A DNA stretch of 64,000 nucleotides from CBDCKN01 sp965219035 (GTDB lineage: Bacteria > Gemmatimonadota > Gemmatimonadetes > Longimicrobiales > Gaopeijiaceae), in the NCBI GenBank assembly GCA_965219035.1, contig CBDCMR010000003.1:1488001-1552000 (forward strand). Direction: 5' to 3'. This document shows positions 27,886 through 36,923 of the stretch, piece by piece. Every line of letters begins with the position of its first letter. Positions within the stretch are counted from its first letter, which is position 1. The notes beneath the pieces are model-generated. The model searched no databases. It had not been told where the DNA came from and saw nothing but the letters and a program-made list of their open reading frames with translations. Made by a program: the position numbers and the translations under genes.

Positions 27886-28815
27886 CTAAGGAATCACGCC
27901 GCTCAACACGTAGTCGAGCGGATTTCGGGCCTTGCCACCCACCCAGACCTCGTAGTGCAGGTGGTCCGCGGTGGCCATCCCGGTTCGGCCGACCTGGGCG
28001 AGTGCATCGCCCCGCCGGATCCTCTGAGCCTTCCTAACCAGGATCTCGGACGCGTGTGCATACCGGGTCATGTACCCGAACCCGTGGTTCACCTCGACGG
28101 TGTACCCGTACCCCGACTTCCAGCCGACGTACGACACGACACCCTTGGCCGCAGCGAGGATCGGCGTGCCCTCGAGAGCGTGGAGGTCGATTCCTGGATG
28201 CGGGAGCTCCTTGTGGTAGATCGGATGCAGGCGGGCATCACTGAATCCGCTGCTCAGGAGCCCCTCGGTCGGGACGATTGAGGGCGTCGACTCGAGGAGA
28301 TCGTGGTGAGCCTCCAGGCTGTCAGTGGCTTCAGCCAGGCTCTCCGAAAGTAGTCTGGCGCGGCGCTCGAGAGCCAGCAGATCGTAGGACGTGGCGAACG
28401 TCTCCTTCGCCGTGGTCGGATCGGCCTCCCAGAGAGGGCTGGACTCGGGTGTAGGCATACCGGGACCGCCGACGCCCACCTGGAAGATCTCCTCGTCGAT
28501 GGTTCCAAGACCCGCCAGAAGGCGGAAACGCCGGTCCTGATCGATGAGCCCGTCGATGGAGCCTTCCATCCGGGCGACCCGTGTCTGAATCGTCTGGAGC
28601 TCCTGGGTGAGGAGCGACTTCTCCTGCTCGAGCTTGCGTGCCTCATAACGGGCTGAGCCGTCGACGGCCACCAGCATGGCCAGCCCCGTTACCACGACGG
28701 TGAAACCGCCCAGCAGGGAGGCCAGGCAGTGGATTGTCCGGGAGGACGCACTGTACTGGCGAATCGGGCTTCCCTCGTCCAAGATGCACAGGAAAGTCCA
28801 GCGCTTGTCAGCCAT
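27886..28815 (-). CDS. M23 (LytM-type) peptidoglycan endopeptidase, membrane anchored
   Basis: A 309-residue protein: a short cytoplasmic N-tail, one membrane helix (about 31-51, LASLLGGFTVVVTGLAMLVA), a periplasmic coiled coil (about 58-95), then the M23 domain. Zinc ligands are visible in HPGIDLHALEGTPI (His and Asp) and HLHYEV; RYAHASEILV carries the other conserved His. This set is intact, so an active cell-wall hydrolase is likely. Its terminator is a perfect GC palindrome with T5. Confidence 0.9.
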   Translation of the reverse strand: MADKRWTFLCILDEGSPIRQYSASSRTIHCLASLLGGFTVVVTGLAMLVAVDGSARYEARKLEQEKSLLTQELQTIQTRVARMEGSIDGLIDQDRRFRLLAGLGTIDEEIFQVGVGGPGMPTPESSPLWEADPTTAKETFATSYDLLALERRARLLSESLAEATDSLEAHHDLLESTPSIVPTEGLLSSGFSDARLHPIYHKELPHPGIDLHALEGTPILAAAKGVVSYVGWKSGYGYTVEVNHGFGYMTRYAHASEILVRKAQRIRRGDALAQVGRTGMATADHLHYEVWVGGKARNPLDYVLSGVIP

Positions 28816-28842
28816 TACGGCGCTCGCTCACCTTCTTGTTAG

Positions 28843-28894
28843 AGGACTACGCTGTGTTCCACTGCTTTGCTAGGACTACCCTGTGTTCCACTGC
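28843..28894. repeat. two 23-bp direct repeats, period 29 bp
   Basis: AGGACTACGCTGTGTTCCAC plus TGC (28843-28865) is repeated at 28872-28894 with one mismatch. The pair sits 28 bases upstream of the M23 peptidase start, between it and metG. It could be a duplicated regulator site or a slippage product. Confidence 0.75.
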
Positions 28895-28971
28895 CGGTAT
28901 CGAGCATAGGGGGGGTCATGCTCGATCCTCCAGGGTGGAGCAAGAAACATACCCGGCGCCAGCCGAGAGTG

Positions 28972-30510
28972 TCAAGCATTCCGATCGGGCTTCGGAAAGA
29001 GGGGAATTCCCTTGCTGACTCTGCGTCCTGCGAGGCTCATGGCCGCCGCTTTTTCGAGCGGAGGCACCGCGTCCAACCCCAACATTCTTGCCAGATCGGT
29101 CATTTTTTCCGGAGTGACCGGCAAAAAGAGCGCGGTGAGCACGGTGAGCGCCCGGGCCAGCGTCGCCAGCGTCTCGTCGAGCTCGCCGGCTCGCTCGGGA
29201 TCTTTCGCGTGTGCCCAGGGCTCCCGCCTGTCCACGTACCCGTTCGCTGTGCGGGCCAGATCCATGGCGGAGGCCAGGGCGTCGTGGACGCGGAGCTCAT
29301 CCATGTGCTTCATCACCGCGTCCAGCGTCGCCCGGATCTCTTCGTCCAACCCCGCCCCTCCGACGTCCGGGACGATCCCGTCGCGATACTTGACGATCAT
29401 GGACGTGGCTCGGCTCGCCAGATTGCCCAGCACGTTCGCCAGCTCCTCGTACCTCGCCAGGAACCTCTCGGGGGTATAGGACGCGTCGGTACCCGTGGGC
29501 ATGTCCCTCAGGAGGTACCAGCGGACCCCGTCGGTCCCGAAGTCCTCCCGAAGCACCAGCGGATCGACCACGTTCCCCCTAGACTTGGACATCTTGGTCT
29601 CCCCCATGACCCACCATCCGTGGGCCAGGATCTGCTTGGGGAGGTCGAGGTCCGCTGCCATCAAGATCGTCGGCCAGTAGACTGCGTGGGTGGTAATGAT
29701 GTCCTTGCCCACGAGGTGCATGTCGGCGGGCCACGAGGAGTCCCCGGGGTCTGTGAACCCCGGCTGGTCCGGCCCGCCCTCCGGGTCGAGAACACCCGAG
29801 CCCGTCACGTAGTTGATGAGAGCGTCGACCCATACGTAGCAGACGTGCTCATCGTCGAAGGGGAGGGTGATGCCCCACTCCAATCGTGACTTCGGACGCG
29901 AGATGGAGAGATCCTGGAGCGGCTGGGCGAGGAAGCCCAAGACCTCGTTCCTCCGGGTCTCCGGGACGATCCACCGTGCGTTCTCCTCGATGTGCTGGAT
30001 GAGCCGCTCCTGATGGTCGCTCATGCGGAAGAAGTAGTTCTTCTCCTCCACATGGCTCACCGGCCGCCCGCAGTCCGGACAGACGTGGTTCGGCCCCACG
30101 TCCGTGTCCGTCCAGTATCGCTCTTCGTGGACGCAGTACCAGCCGCTGTAGACGTCGTCGTAGATCTGCCCCTTCTTCCAGAGGCGTTCCAGGATGGCCG
30201 TGACCACACCCACATGCTCCCTCTCCGTCGTGCGGATGAAGCGATCGTGGGAGATGTTCAGGTCCTTCCAGGCCGCCTCGAACCGCTCGGCCATGCGGTC
30301 CGCCAATTCCATCGGCTTTATGCCCTGCTCCGCGGCGGCCTCTTGCATCTTCTGGCCGTGCTCGTCGGTGCCGGTGAGGAAGAGCACGTCGGCCCCCGTC
30401 TGCCGGTAGTAGCGGGCCAGGAAGTCGGTGAGCACGGTCGTGTAGGCGTGCCCTAGGTGGGGCTCGCCCGAGGCGTAGTAGATCGGTGTGGTGAGGTAGC
30501 GCCGGTTCAA
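28972..30510 (-). CDS. metG: methionyl-tRNA synthetase
   Basis: A 512-residue class I aminoacyl-tRNA synthetase. The N-terminus YLTTPIYYASGEPHLGHAYT contains the HIGH-type signature HLGH. CPDCG marks the single zinc knuckle and KMSKS is present as ETKMSKSRGNVVDP. The chain ends after the anticodon-binding helical domain with no C-terminal tRNA-binding extension, as in the short MetG type. The start is TTG at 30510, only three residues before the conserved YLTT. Confidence 0.94.
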   Translation of the reverse strand: MNRRYLTTPIYYASGEPHLGHAYTTVLTDFLARYYRQTGADVLFLTGTDEHGQKMQEAAAEQGIKPMELADRMAERFEAAWKDLNISHDRFIRTTEREHVGVVTAILERLWKKGQIYDDVYSGWYCVHEERYWTDTDVGPNHVCPDCGRPVSHVEEKNYFFRMSDHQERLIQHIEENARWIVPETRRNEVLGFLAQPLQDLSISRPKSRLEWGITLPFDDEHVCYVWVDALINYVTGSGVLDPEGGPDQPGFTDPGDSSWPADMHLVGKDIITTHAVYWPTILMAADLDLPKQILAHGWWVMGETKMSKSRGNVVDPLVLREDFGTDGVRWYLLRDMPTGTDASYTPERFLARYEELANVLGNLASRATSMIVKYRDGIVPDVGGAGLDEEIRATLDAVMKHMDELRVHDALASAMDLARTANGYVDRREPWAHAKDPERAGELDETLATLARALTVLTALFLPVTPEKMTDLARMLGLDAVPPLEKAAAMSLAGRRVSKGIPLFPKPDRNA

Positions 30511-30549
30511 GGTGTTTCGCGATCGGGGATTTGCGGTCCGGCAGGCGAC

Positions 30550-30563
30550 CTAGTGGCCACTAG
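30550..30563. repeat. perfect 14-bp palindrome CTAGTGGCCACTAG at the ricT stop
   Basis: CTAGTGGCCACTAG overlaps the stop codon (TAG on minus strand) of the RicT-like gene. Its CTAGTG...CACTAG ends resemble the ends of the MITE-like family, though it is too short to assign. Confidence 0.6.
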
Positions 30564-31393
30564 TCGGGCTTGTGCGTTACTTCGCCCTTGAGCTCCTCCA
30601 GGGAGACGGTCCGGCGGTTGCCCTCCGTCGAGCGAAGCGTGACGGTCTCCTGCCAGATGTCCACGGTGACGACTCGCTCCTCACCCTGCTCGGTTCTGAG
30701 GGTCTTGCCCTCCCTGGGGAACCGGCGTCGCGCCTCGACATACGTCTTGTGCTCGTACATGAGACAACACATGAGGCGGCCACAGCAACCGGAGATCTGC
30801 GCCGGGTTGAGCGAGAGCCCCTGGTCCTTGGCGAGCTGTAGGCTGACGGGCTTCAGGGCCGGAAGCCAGGTCGAGCAACAGAGCTCACGGCCGCACCGCC
30901 CCACTCCCCCGAGCAGAGCCGCCTCGTCACGGACGCCGACCTGCTTGAGCTCGATGCGGGTCCTGAACGTCCGGGCCAGATCTCGGACGAGCTCGCGGAA
31001 GTCTACACGGCGCTCGGCGGTGAAGTAGATGATCAGCTTGTTCTTGTCGAACTGCCACTCGGCTTCGGTGACCTTCATCTTGAGCTGATGCCGCTGCACC
31101 AGCTTCCGCGTCTCGGTGCGGACCCGGTGCTCGTCGTCCCGTAGGCTCTCCACGTTTGCGATCTCACCGTCCCGCGCGAACCGGAGGACCCTCCTCTGCG
31201 GAAGTGGTGTGGCGCAGCCCCCCGAAGAGCTGCACTTGCGCTCTGCGATTGTGCCGAGCGCCGCAACTTCGCCGAGGTCCTCTCCCCGGTCGGCCTCGAC
31301 GATGACCCTCGATCCGGGGCTGAGGTCCAGGTCCTGGTAGGAGAAGTAGTCCCGACGGGTGCCCTTGAAGAGAACCTCTACGAAGCCGGCCAT
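30560..31393 (-). CDS. PSP1-domain protein, RicT/YaaT-like
   Basis: A 277-residue cytoplasmic protein. ATG 31393 lies 5 bases after the accA stop. The PSP1 core includes GRCGRELCCSTWLP and SGCCGRLMCCLMYE, the cysteine-rich segments that in Bacillus RicT take part in an Fe-S-binding RicTFA complex affecting mRNA processing (family knowledge). The cysteines are all present. The role in Gram-negative relatives is not established. Confidence 0.88.
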   Translation of the reverse strand: MAGFVEVLFKGTRRDYFSYQDLDLSPGSRVIVEADRGEDLGEVAALGTIAERKCSSSGGCATPLPQRRVLRFARDGEIANVESLRDDEHRVRTETRKLVQRHQLKMKVTEAEWQFDKNKLIIYFTAERRVDFRELVRDLARTFRTRIELKQVGVRDEAALLGGVGRCGRELCCSTWLPALKPVSLQLAKDQGLSLNPAQISGCCGRLMCCLMYEHKTYVEARRRFPREGKTLRTEQGEERVVTVDIWQETVTLRSTEGNRRTVSLEELKGEVTHKPD

Positions 31394-31398
31394 GGTCG

Positions 31399-32385
31399 CT
31401 AGGCCTCGCTCGCCTGTTCGGAGGCGGATTCGGTCCACTCGCCGATGGCCTCGTACTTCCCCCAGCGCCTCTCCAACAGGTCGGCCGTGTCGATCTGCCG
31501 CAGCTCGTCGAGATTGCGCACGACGGAGTCTCTCACGGCGACGGCCGTAGCATCCCAGTCAGAGTGGGCTCCACCTGCGGGCTCGGGAATGATCTCGTCC
31601 GCGACCCCGAGCTCGACCAGATCCTTCGAGGTGAGCTTGAGGGCCGCCGCCGCCTCGACCTTGAAGTCCCGCGAGCGCCAGAGGATGGCCGCGCAGCCCT
31701 CGGGGGAGATCACCGAATACACGGAATGCTCCAGCATGAGGATGCGGTCCGTCACTCCCAGACCGAGGGCGCCACCCGAGCCGCCCTCGCCAATGACGAC
31801 GGACACGAGGGGAACGCGCAGGCGAGCCATCTCACGCAGGTTGAGGGCGATGGCCTCCGCGATCCCGCGCTCCTCGGAGCCCAGTCCGGGGTAGGCTCCC
31901 GGGGTGTCGATGAAGGTTACTACGGGCCTGCCGAACTTCTCCGCCTGGCGCATGAGCCTGAGGGCTTTCCGGTATCCCTCCGGATGGGCCATGCCGAAAT
32001 TCCGGCGGAGGTTCTCCTTGATGTCCCGGCCCTTCTGGTGGCCGATGACCATCATCGAGGCCCCGTCGAGGCTGGCCCATCCGCCCACGATGGCCTCGTC
32101 GTCCCGGAAGGTTCGATCCCCGTGCAGCTCCAACCAGTCGGTGAAGATGCGTTCGACGTAATCGAGGGTGTACGGGCGGTCCTGGTGTCGTGCCACCCGG
32201 ACCTCCTCCATGGGGGTCAGGTTCTGGTACGTGGACTCTTTGAGGGCTTCCAACTTGGTCCGGAGCTCCCTTAGTTCGTCTGACACGTCGAAGCCACTGC
32301 GCTCGGCCGACGCCACCAGGCTGTCAATCTGCTCTTGGACCTCGACGAGGTCACGCTTGAACTCCAGCCTCGGCGATTGGACCAA
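31399..32385 (-). CDS. accA: acetyl-CoA carboxylase carboxyltransferase subunit alpha
   Basis: A 328-residue subunit that with AccD transfers the carboxyl group from biotin to acetyl-CoA, the first step of fatty acid synthesis. TTG 32385 is chosen because GGAGG stands six bases upstream (32392-32396) and LEFKRDLVEVQEQIDSL, the usual N-terminal helix, follows. Motifs include PYTLDYVERIFTDWLELHGDR, TFIDTPGAYPG and GEGGSGGALGLGV. accD is not in the window. It forms a tight pair with the RicT-like gene. Confidence 0.93.
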   Translation of the reverse strand: MVQSPRLEFKRDLVEVQEQIDSLVASAERSGFDVSDELRELRTKLEALKESTYQNLTPMEEVRVARHQDRPYTLDYVERIFTDWLELHGDRTFRDDEAIVGGWASLDGASMMVIGHQKGRDIKENLRRNFGMAHPEGYRKALRLMRQAEKFGRPVVTFIDTPGAYPGLGSEERGIAEAIALNLREMARLRVPLVSVVIGEGGSGGALGLGVTDRILMLEHSVYSVISPEGCAAILWRSRDFKVEAAAALKLTSKDLVELGVADEIIPEPAGGAHSDWDATAVAVRDSVVRNLDELRQIDTADLLERRWGKYEAIGEWTESASEQASEA

Positions 32386-32522
32386 GGATTGCCTCCGGCT
32401 CGTCGGGGGAAAAGGTGCCGCCGACGCGGCGTCCGGCGGCGTGGAAGAGGTACAGTATTGTAATTGATGCGGCGCCACGTCGGCTACTATTCGCGCGCGC
32501 GACGTCTCTCCGACACGCTCGC

Positions 32523-33554
32523 TCATGCACCGCCCCGGCGAATCACCTCCAGCGGCTCGACCTCCTCCGGGTCCATGAACCGTCCCCAGTAGAGAGCGGT
32601 GGCGGCCGCCAGCTCCGGACCCACGTTCGCGAGACCGAGCTGCGTGTAGAACCTGAGCATTTCCGTTTTCCGCGCCATGAAAGGCCCCACGTCGACGAAG
32701 AACTGAGGACGGAAATCCAGCGTCGCGGTTGGGCACTGGTAGGCGAGGACATTGGGGACTGCCTCGGCCGACGCCAGCGCGATGCGATTGCTCTCCACGC
32801 AGCTGTGACGCTGGGCCGACGCCGTCGGAAGGTAGAGCATACCGGGGCCGGTCTCGGCTATGACGGACTGCAGCAGCTGTGTGGCGGCCTCCAGATCGAC
32901 GGCGTCCTCATCCTCGTCTCCTACGCTCCTCACCTGCCCCCCTAGCATTCCGGCGGCCTGCACAGCGGCGGCGGCCAGGTCGGAGTGCGGGTCTCCGCCC
33001 CCGGCTAGGTTGAGGATCACGACCTGATGGCCTTCGGCTCGGTGCTTGAAGAGGACGCCCCCGCAACCCATCTCCACGTCTCCCGGCCGGCCTCCAACGG
33101 CTACCACAGTGGGGACGTGCCCCGTGGCGGTTGCGTCCGCTGCGGCTTCGGCCGGTCCGCCCTCGCCCTCGAGCGTCACGAACTCCCGGATCTTGCTCAC
33201 GAGCTCATCCCGGTCGACGGGCTTGTTGAGCACGTAGTCGGCCCCAGCGCGGAAGGCTCCGTCGATCATGAGGCTGCTGGTGGACCCGGTTACGGCCATG
33301 ATCGGGAGCGCGGGATGTTCCTCCTTCGCCCGCTGGATGAGCTCGATGCCGTCGGGGCCGGGCAGGGTCAGATCGATGAGCGCCAGCTGCCACCCTCCGG
33401 CGAGCAGTAGCTCCAGGCCCTCGTGTCCGTCCTGCGCCGTGGCGACCTGGTAAGGGCCGGCGTTCTCGATGAGCGTCTTGATCAGGAGGATCTCGTCGAC
33501 ACTGTCCTCGACGATGAGAATCTTGGCTTTCTTGGAAGGGTTGTGGTCACTCAC
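32523..33554 (-). CDS. response regulator receiver fused to a degenerate PIG-L/LmbE-like domain
   Basis: A 343-residue protein. Residues 10-128 are a complete receiver: acidic pair E16/D17, phospho-acceptor Asp61 (LIDLTLPGPDG), Thr89 (AVTGST) and Lys111 (LNKPVD). Residues 148-335 follow the PIG-L/LmbE deacetylase pattern (EMGCGGVLFKHRAEGHQVVI; FRPQFFVDVGPFMARKTEML). However, the metal motif AHPDDE is replaced by GGRPGDVE and the HPDH region by RHSCVE, so catalysis is unlikely. It starts 137 bases upstream of accA on the same strand. Probably a phosphorylation-controlled binding protein (inference). Confidence 0.8.
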   Translation of the reverse strand: MSDHNPSKKAKILIVEDSVDEILLIKTLIENAGPYQVATAQDGHEGLELLLAGGWQLALIDLTLPGPDGIELIQRAKEEHPALPIMAVTGSTSSLMIDGAFRAGADYVLNKPVDRDELVSKIREFVTLEGEGGPAEAAADATATGHVPTVVAVGGRPGDVEMGCGGVLFKHRAEGHQVVILNLAGGGDPHSDLAAAAVQAAGMLGGQVRSVGDEDEDAVDLEAATQLLQSVIAETGPGMLYLPTASAQRHSCVESNRIALASAEAVPNVLAYQCPTATLDFRPQFFVDVGPFMARKTEMLRFYTQLGLANVGPELAAATALYWGRFMDPEEVEPLEVIRRGGA

Positions 33555-33864
33555 GACATGTTGCTACTCCCAGGAACATGTAGAGGGGGCGTCGGGTCTT
33601 GAGCTCGCGGGGCGTGAGACCCCATCAACTATTCTACCGCTTCTCTCGCTTGGTAGCACCTGTCTTTGCAACCTCTCGACGGAAGGTTCTGTCTCAAGGT
33701 GTACGGGGCGCCCGGGTGCGCCCAGGCACTTCGAGGAGGGCAGCAATGGGGATGGCAAGGTAAGTACGAGAAATGACTCTCTCGCCAGTGGACGTTCTCC
33801 GCGTGGACGGGGGTCAGAACGGGAGCGTGCGGGTCATCGGCTGGAAGGAGCGGCCTCGTTCTTG
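33555..33864. other. 310-bp intergenic region, no gene seen
   Basis: It lies between the MFS transporter stop and the response regulator start, both minus strand. No conserved reading frame, tRNA or clear terminator was found; GGGGCGCCCGGGTGCGCCC at about 33706-33724 is an imperfect GC palindrome. Confidence 0.5.
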
Positions 33865-35088
33865 TCAGTCTGCCGCGCTTACGACCGGGGACTGCTCGGG
33901 CTTCAATTCGGGCTCGGGTACCAGGTAGCCCACCACTACGGCCATGGCCACGACGGCGATGGTTCCCAGCACCGTGTCGCTCACGTACCCGAAGCGCGTG
34001 TAGAGCGGGCCGGCCAGGGCGGCGCCCACGGCGAAGCCGACCTGACCGAGGGCGACGGTCAGGCTCATGAGTGAGCCTCTCCGTTCGTCACTCACCAGGG
34101 CCGTCAGGAGCGCGGAAAACGGACTGATGCGCATGGCCACCAGGACCATGGTGACGAAGAACATGCCGTAGGCAACCCAGACGTCACTGATGACGAACGT
34201 CGTCAGGGCCATCACCACGGCGAGGCCGAGGCTGGACAGGATGACGATACGCTTGCGGCCGATCTTGTCCGAGAGCTTCCCGGCCTGAGGTCCCGTCAGG
34301 ACGTTGGCGATGCCCCCCACGACAAACATGGTCGCGATGGCACTCGGAGTCGCACCGAGGTCCTGCTCGAGCCAGTAGGGCAGGTAGACCACGTATAGCG
34401 AAACGCCCACGAACATCAGGAAATAGGCGGCCGCCGCAGAGGCGATCTCCTTTCGCGTGAGCAACGTCTTGTAGTCGCCGACGGCTCGCGTCACGGTGAG
34501 CCGGCCCTCGGTGCGCTTCACGTCCGGCTGGGGCACCCGGAACCAGATCAGGAGACAGGTCATGCCCATGGCGGCGGCGAACAGATAGAAGGGAGCCCGG
34601 AACCCGTAAGCCCCGGCCAGCACGATCCCGAGGGGGATGCCCGCGATCTGGCCGGCGGCCATGCCGCTCATCACCCAACCGGTGGCCCAGCCTCGCCTGT
34701 TGTACGGAAAGAAGTCACCGATGTAGGCGACGGCGGCCCCGCTCAGGATCCCGCCCGCCAGCCCGGCGCATACGCGAACCGCCAGGAAGGAGTAGTACCC
34801 CACCACGAAGTGGTGGAGCAGTAGAGCCCCGGTCATGATGCCGGTTCCCAGGAGCAGGATGCGGCGCCGCCCGATCTTGTCCGATATCGGACCTGAGATG
34901 ATGGCGAAGACGCCGACCATGAGGGAGTAGGCCGAGACCAGCGTGCCGAGGACGGACTCGGCGATTCCGAGCTCCTCGCCGATCCGGGGGAGGATCGGCG
35001 AGATGATCATGATCTGGCTGCTGGCCGCGAAGACCAGAAGCCAGAGGGCGAAGACGATGAGGCTGGGGGAGGGCCTATTTCGGCTCAA
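33865..35088 (-). CDS. MFS transporter (DHA1-like, drug/metabolite efflux)
   Basis: A 407-residue integral membrane protein with twelve predicted helices. The loop 2-3 motif SGPISDKIGRRRILLLGT and its repeat between helices 8 and 9, AGKLSDKIGRKRIVIL, are the classic MFS signatures. A GMAAGQIAGIPLG-type motif in helix 5 resembles the antiporter motif C region of DHA1 exporters. Substrate unknown. The start is 12 bases beyond the stop of the SDR gene on the same strand. Confidence 0.88.
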   Translation of the reverse strand: MSRNRPSPSLIVFALWLLVFAASSQIMIISPILPRIGEELGIAESVLGTLVSAYSLMVGVFAIISGPISDKIGRRRILLLGTGIMTGALLLHHFVVGYYSFLAVRVCAGLAGGILSGAAVAYIGDFFPYNRRGWATGWVMSGMAAGQIAGIPLGIVLAGAYGFRAPFYLFAAAMGMTCLLIWFRVPQPDVKRTEGRLTVTRAVGDYKTLLTRKEIASAAAAYFLMFVGVSLYVVYLPYWLEQDLGATPSAIATMFVVGGIANVLTGPQAGKLSDKIGRKRIVILSSLGLAVVMALTTFVISDVWVAYGMFFVTMVLVAMRISPFSALLTALVSDERRGSLMSLTVALGQVGFAVGAALAGPLYTRFGYVSDTVLGTIAVVAMAVVVGYLVPEPELKPEQSPVVSAAD

Positions 35089-35100
35089 GCGCCACCATCC

Positions 35101-35874
35101 TCACCGACTCTCCTTGTGGGATACGGTGGCGGAGCGCTGGTCGGTGCACATCATGACCAGCTGAAGGACGTTTACGTGGGGCGGTGCGTTGGCCACGTAG
35201 CAGACGGCGTCCGCGACGTCGTCCGGAGTGAGGGGTGTGTAGCCCTGGTAGATCTTCTCCGCCCTTTCCACGTCCCCACGGAATCGTACGAGGGAGAACT
35301 CCGTCTCGACGGCCCCGGGGTCGATGCCGGACACCCGGATGTTCGTGCCCACGAGATCTATGCTCATCGCCTCGTTCAAGGCATACACCGCGAATTTCGT
35401 GGCATTGTATACGTTACCAGCGGGGTACACCCACCGCCCCGCGATGCTCCCGATGTTGATGACGTGGCCCCGGTCGCGTTCGACCATGAGAGGGAGGAGC
35501 GCCCGGGTCATGTAGAGGAGCCCTTTGACGTTGGTGTCGATCATCTCCTCCCAGTCCTCGATGTCGCCTTCCTGGATCGTGGCGAGGCCCCGGCCGAGAC
35601 CGGCGTTGTTCAGGAGGATGTCGGGGACGGCTCCCCGCTCCCTCAGGTTTGCGGCCAGCTCGTCGGCGAGGGCCTGGGCCCGCACGTCGTGGACCCGGAC
35701 GTCGACGTCGACGCCGGTCCCCGACAGCTCCTCACGGAGGGCGTTGAGCCGTTCCTCTCTTCGGGCCAGAAGAATGAGGTTCGCCCCGCGCTCGGCGAAG
35801 AGGCGGGCGCAGGACTCGCCGATTCCGGACGTCGCACCGGTGATGACGACGGTCTTGCCTTCGATTCGATTCAT
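35101..35874 (-). CDS. short-chain dehydrogenase/reductase (YdfG-like)
   Basis: A 257-residue NAD(P)-dependent oxidoreductase. It has GATSGIGESCARLFAERG (cofactor loop), NNAGLGRGLA, INIGSIAGRWVYPAGNVYNATKFAV with catalytic Ser, Tyr and Lys, and IDPGAVETEF. ATG 35874 has GGGAG seven bases upstream. The closest recognisable group is the serine/3-hydroxy acid dehydrogenases of YdfG type, which fits length and motifs; the substrate is inference. Confidence 0.9.
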   Translation of the reverse strand: MNRIEGKTVVITGATSGIGESCARLFAERGANLILLARREERLNALREELSGTGVDVDVRVHDVRAQALADELAANLRERGAVPDILLNNAGLGRGLATIQEGDIEDWEEMIDTNVKGLLYMTRALLPLMVERDRGHVINIGSIAGRWVYPAGNVYNATKFAVYALNEAMSIDLVGTNIRVSGIDPGAVETEFSLVRFRGDVERAEKIYQGYTPLTPDDVADAVCYVANAPPHVNVLQLVMMCTDQRSATVSHKESR

Positions 35875-36191
35875 GAGCGCTCCCAATCCGAGCCCCCGAT
35901 CGGGGAAGTCGACCGCCCGCCGCCCCGCCCGAAGGGGTCCGTGGCTTCGGATGACGGCGGATCTCCCACACCACGGCCTCCGAAGGTGCGCCCGAGGGGT
36001 GAGACGGGCAATGGGGCCGAGGGGACGCGGAACAATATCCCCTTCGGGCGAGGGAGGTGTAGGGGAAACCGCGGGTTTGCTCCGTTACACCCTTTGTTCG
36101 CCCGGTGTTACCGGAAGACGCATGCCAGGAAACGAATTTCGCAACGGAGGGGTAAAGAAACGCCCAACCTACAAGAGCACGGAGTCCGAGA
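35875..36191. promoter_or_regulatory. 317-bp divergent intergenic region
   Basis: It separates the minus-strand SDR from the plus-strand small lipoprotein and should carry both promoters. AACGGAGGGGTAAAG lies about 40 bases before the lipoprotein start. GC-rich inverted segments (CCTTCGGGCGAGGG) are present but no specific operator could be identified. Confidence 0.4.
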
Positions 36192-36578
36192 ATGAGACAC
36201 ATTCGAAGAGAGTTTCTCGCGACCACCTTGACCGTTCTCGCCACCAGCGGGTTGTCGTGCGGCGGCGACGACGGCCCCACCCCACCGACCGGACCGAACT
36301 GCCTTTCCAACGGAGCTACGGTGGACGTTGTGGGGGCCGGGGGGGCCGCCGGCGGAGCGCACCGCCATGCGTTGTCGGTCTCCCAAGAAGACGTGCGGGC
36401 AGGCGTGGAGAAGACCTACGAAGTCAGCAGCCCGAGCACCCACCCACACAGCTTGACGCTCACGGCCGACCACTTTGCCTCGCTCCAGGCCAATCAGTCC
36501 GTAACGGTCCCCGTCACCACCTGGACCGCCGCCGACGGTCGTTCCCACACTCACATCGCAGCGGTCAGCTGCTCCTGA
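36192..36578 (+). CDS. small His-rich lipoprotein
   Basis: A 128-residue protein with signal peptide and lipobox LSCG at Cys23. The mature part is one beta-type domain with histidines in HRHALSV, STHPHSLTL and HTHIAAVSC, each close to the conserved hydrophobic strands. Two cysteines (in PNCLSNGA and at the C-terminal SCS) may form a disulfide. The His pairs suggest metal binding, possibly copper, but this is inference. Confidence 0.75.
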   Translation: MRHIRREFLATTLTVLATSGLSCGGDDGPTPPTGPNCLSNGATVDVVGAGGAAGGAHRHALSVSQEDVRAGVEKTYEVSSPSTHPHSLTLTADHFASLQANQSVTVPVTTWTAADGRSHTHIAAVSCS

Positions 36579-36591
36579 CGAGTGGAGCTAA

Positions 36592-36923
36592 TCACCTTGC
36601 TGCGCGTGCCAGCGCCTGGTCCATGCCCGACGCCAGCGCCTGATCCATGCCCGACGCCAGCGCCTCGGTGTCGAAGGGCTTCTGCAAACAGATGTCGGTG
36701 GGCTTACGCGGCGTTCGGCCAACAGCTTGCTTGTCGGGTAGGCGGAGATGTAGACCACGCCGACGGGAGACGGTGACTTCTGGATCTCCCGGACAACGGC
36801 CGGTCCGGGGGCGCCCGGCACCACGATGTCCACGACCAGCAGGTCGATGGAGCCCCGGTAGTGGCGCACGGTACGCACGGCCTCGCTCCCGTCGGCGGCC
36901 TGCATTGACACCTCCCTCACCAA
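36592..36923 (-). pseudogene. response regulator receiver domain remnant, truncated and frameshifted
   Basis: Minus-strand frames contain the receiver core LVVDIVVPGAPGPAVVREIQ (phospho-Asp), then VVYISAYPTSKL. The frame breaks near 36700, and ICLQKPFDTEAL (the conserved Lys-Pro) continues in a different frame. The N-terminal acidic pair is missing: only LVREVSMQAADGSEAV precedes, with a stop shortly upstream. The C-terminus contains ALASGMDQ twice from a 24-bp DNA duplication. Confidence 0.7.
36608..36655. repeat. 24-bp tandem duplication
   Basis: AGCGCCTGGTCCATGCCCGA plus CGCC is followed directly by a second copy differing at one base (G to A), inside the receiver remnant. Confidence 0.75.

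Noticed and set aside
36608..36655. Tandem 24-bp units as a CRISPR or satellite array
   Set aside because: Only two copies without spacers, lying inside a degenerate receiver coding sequence.
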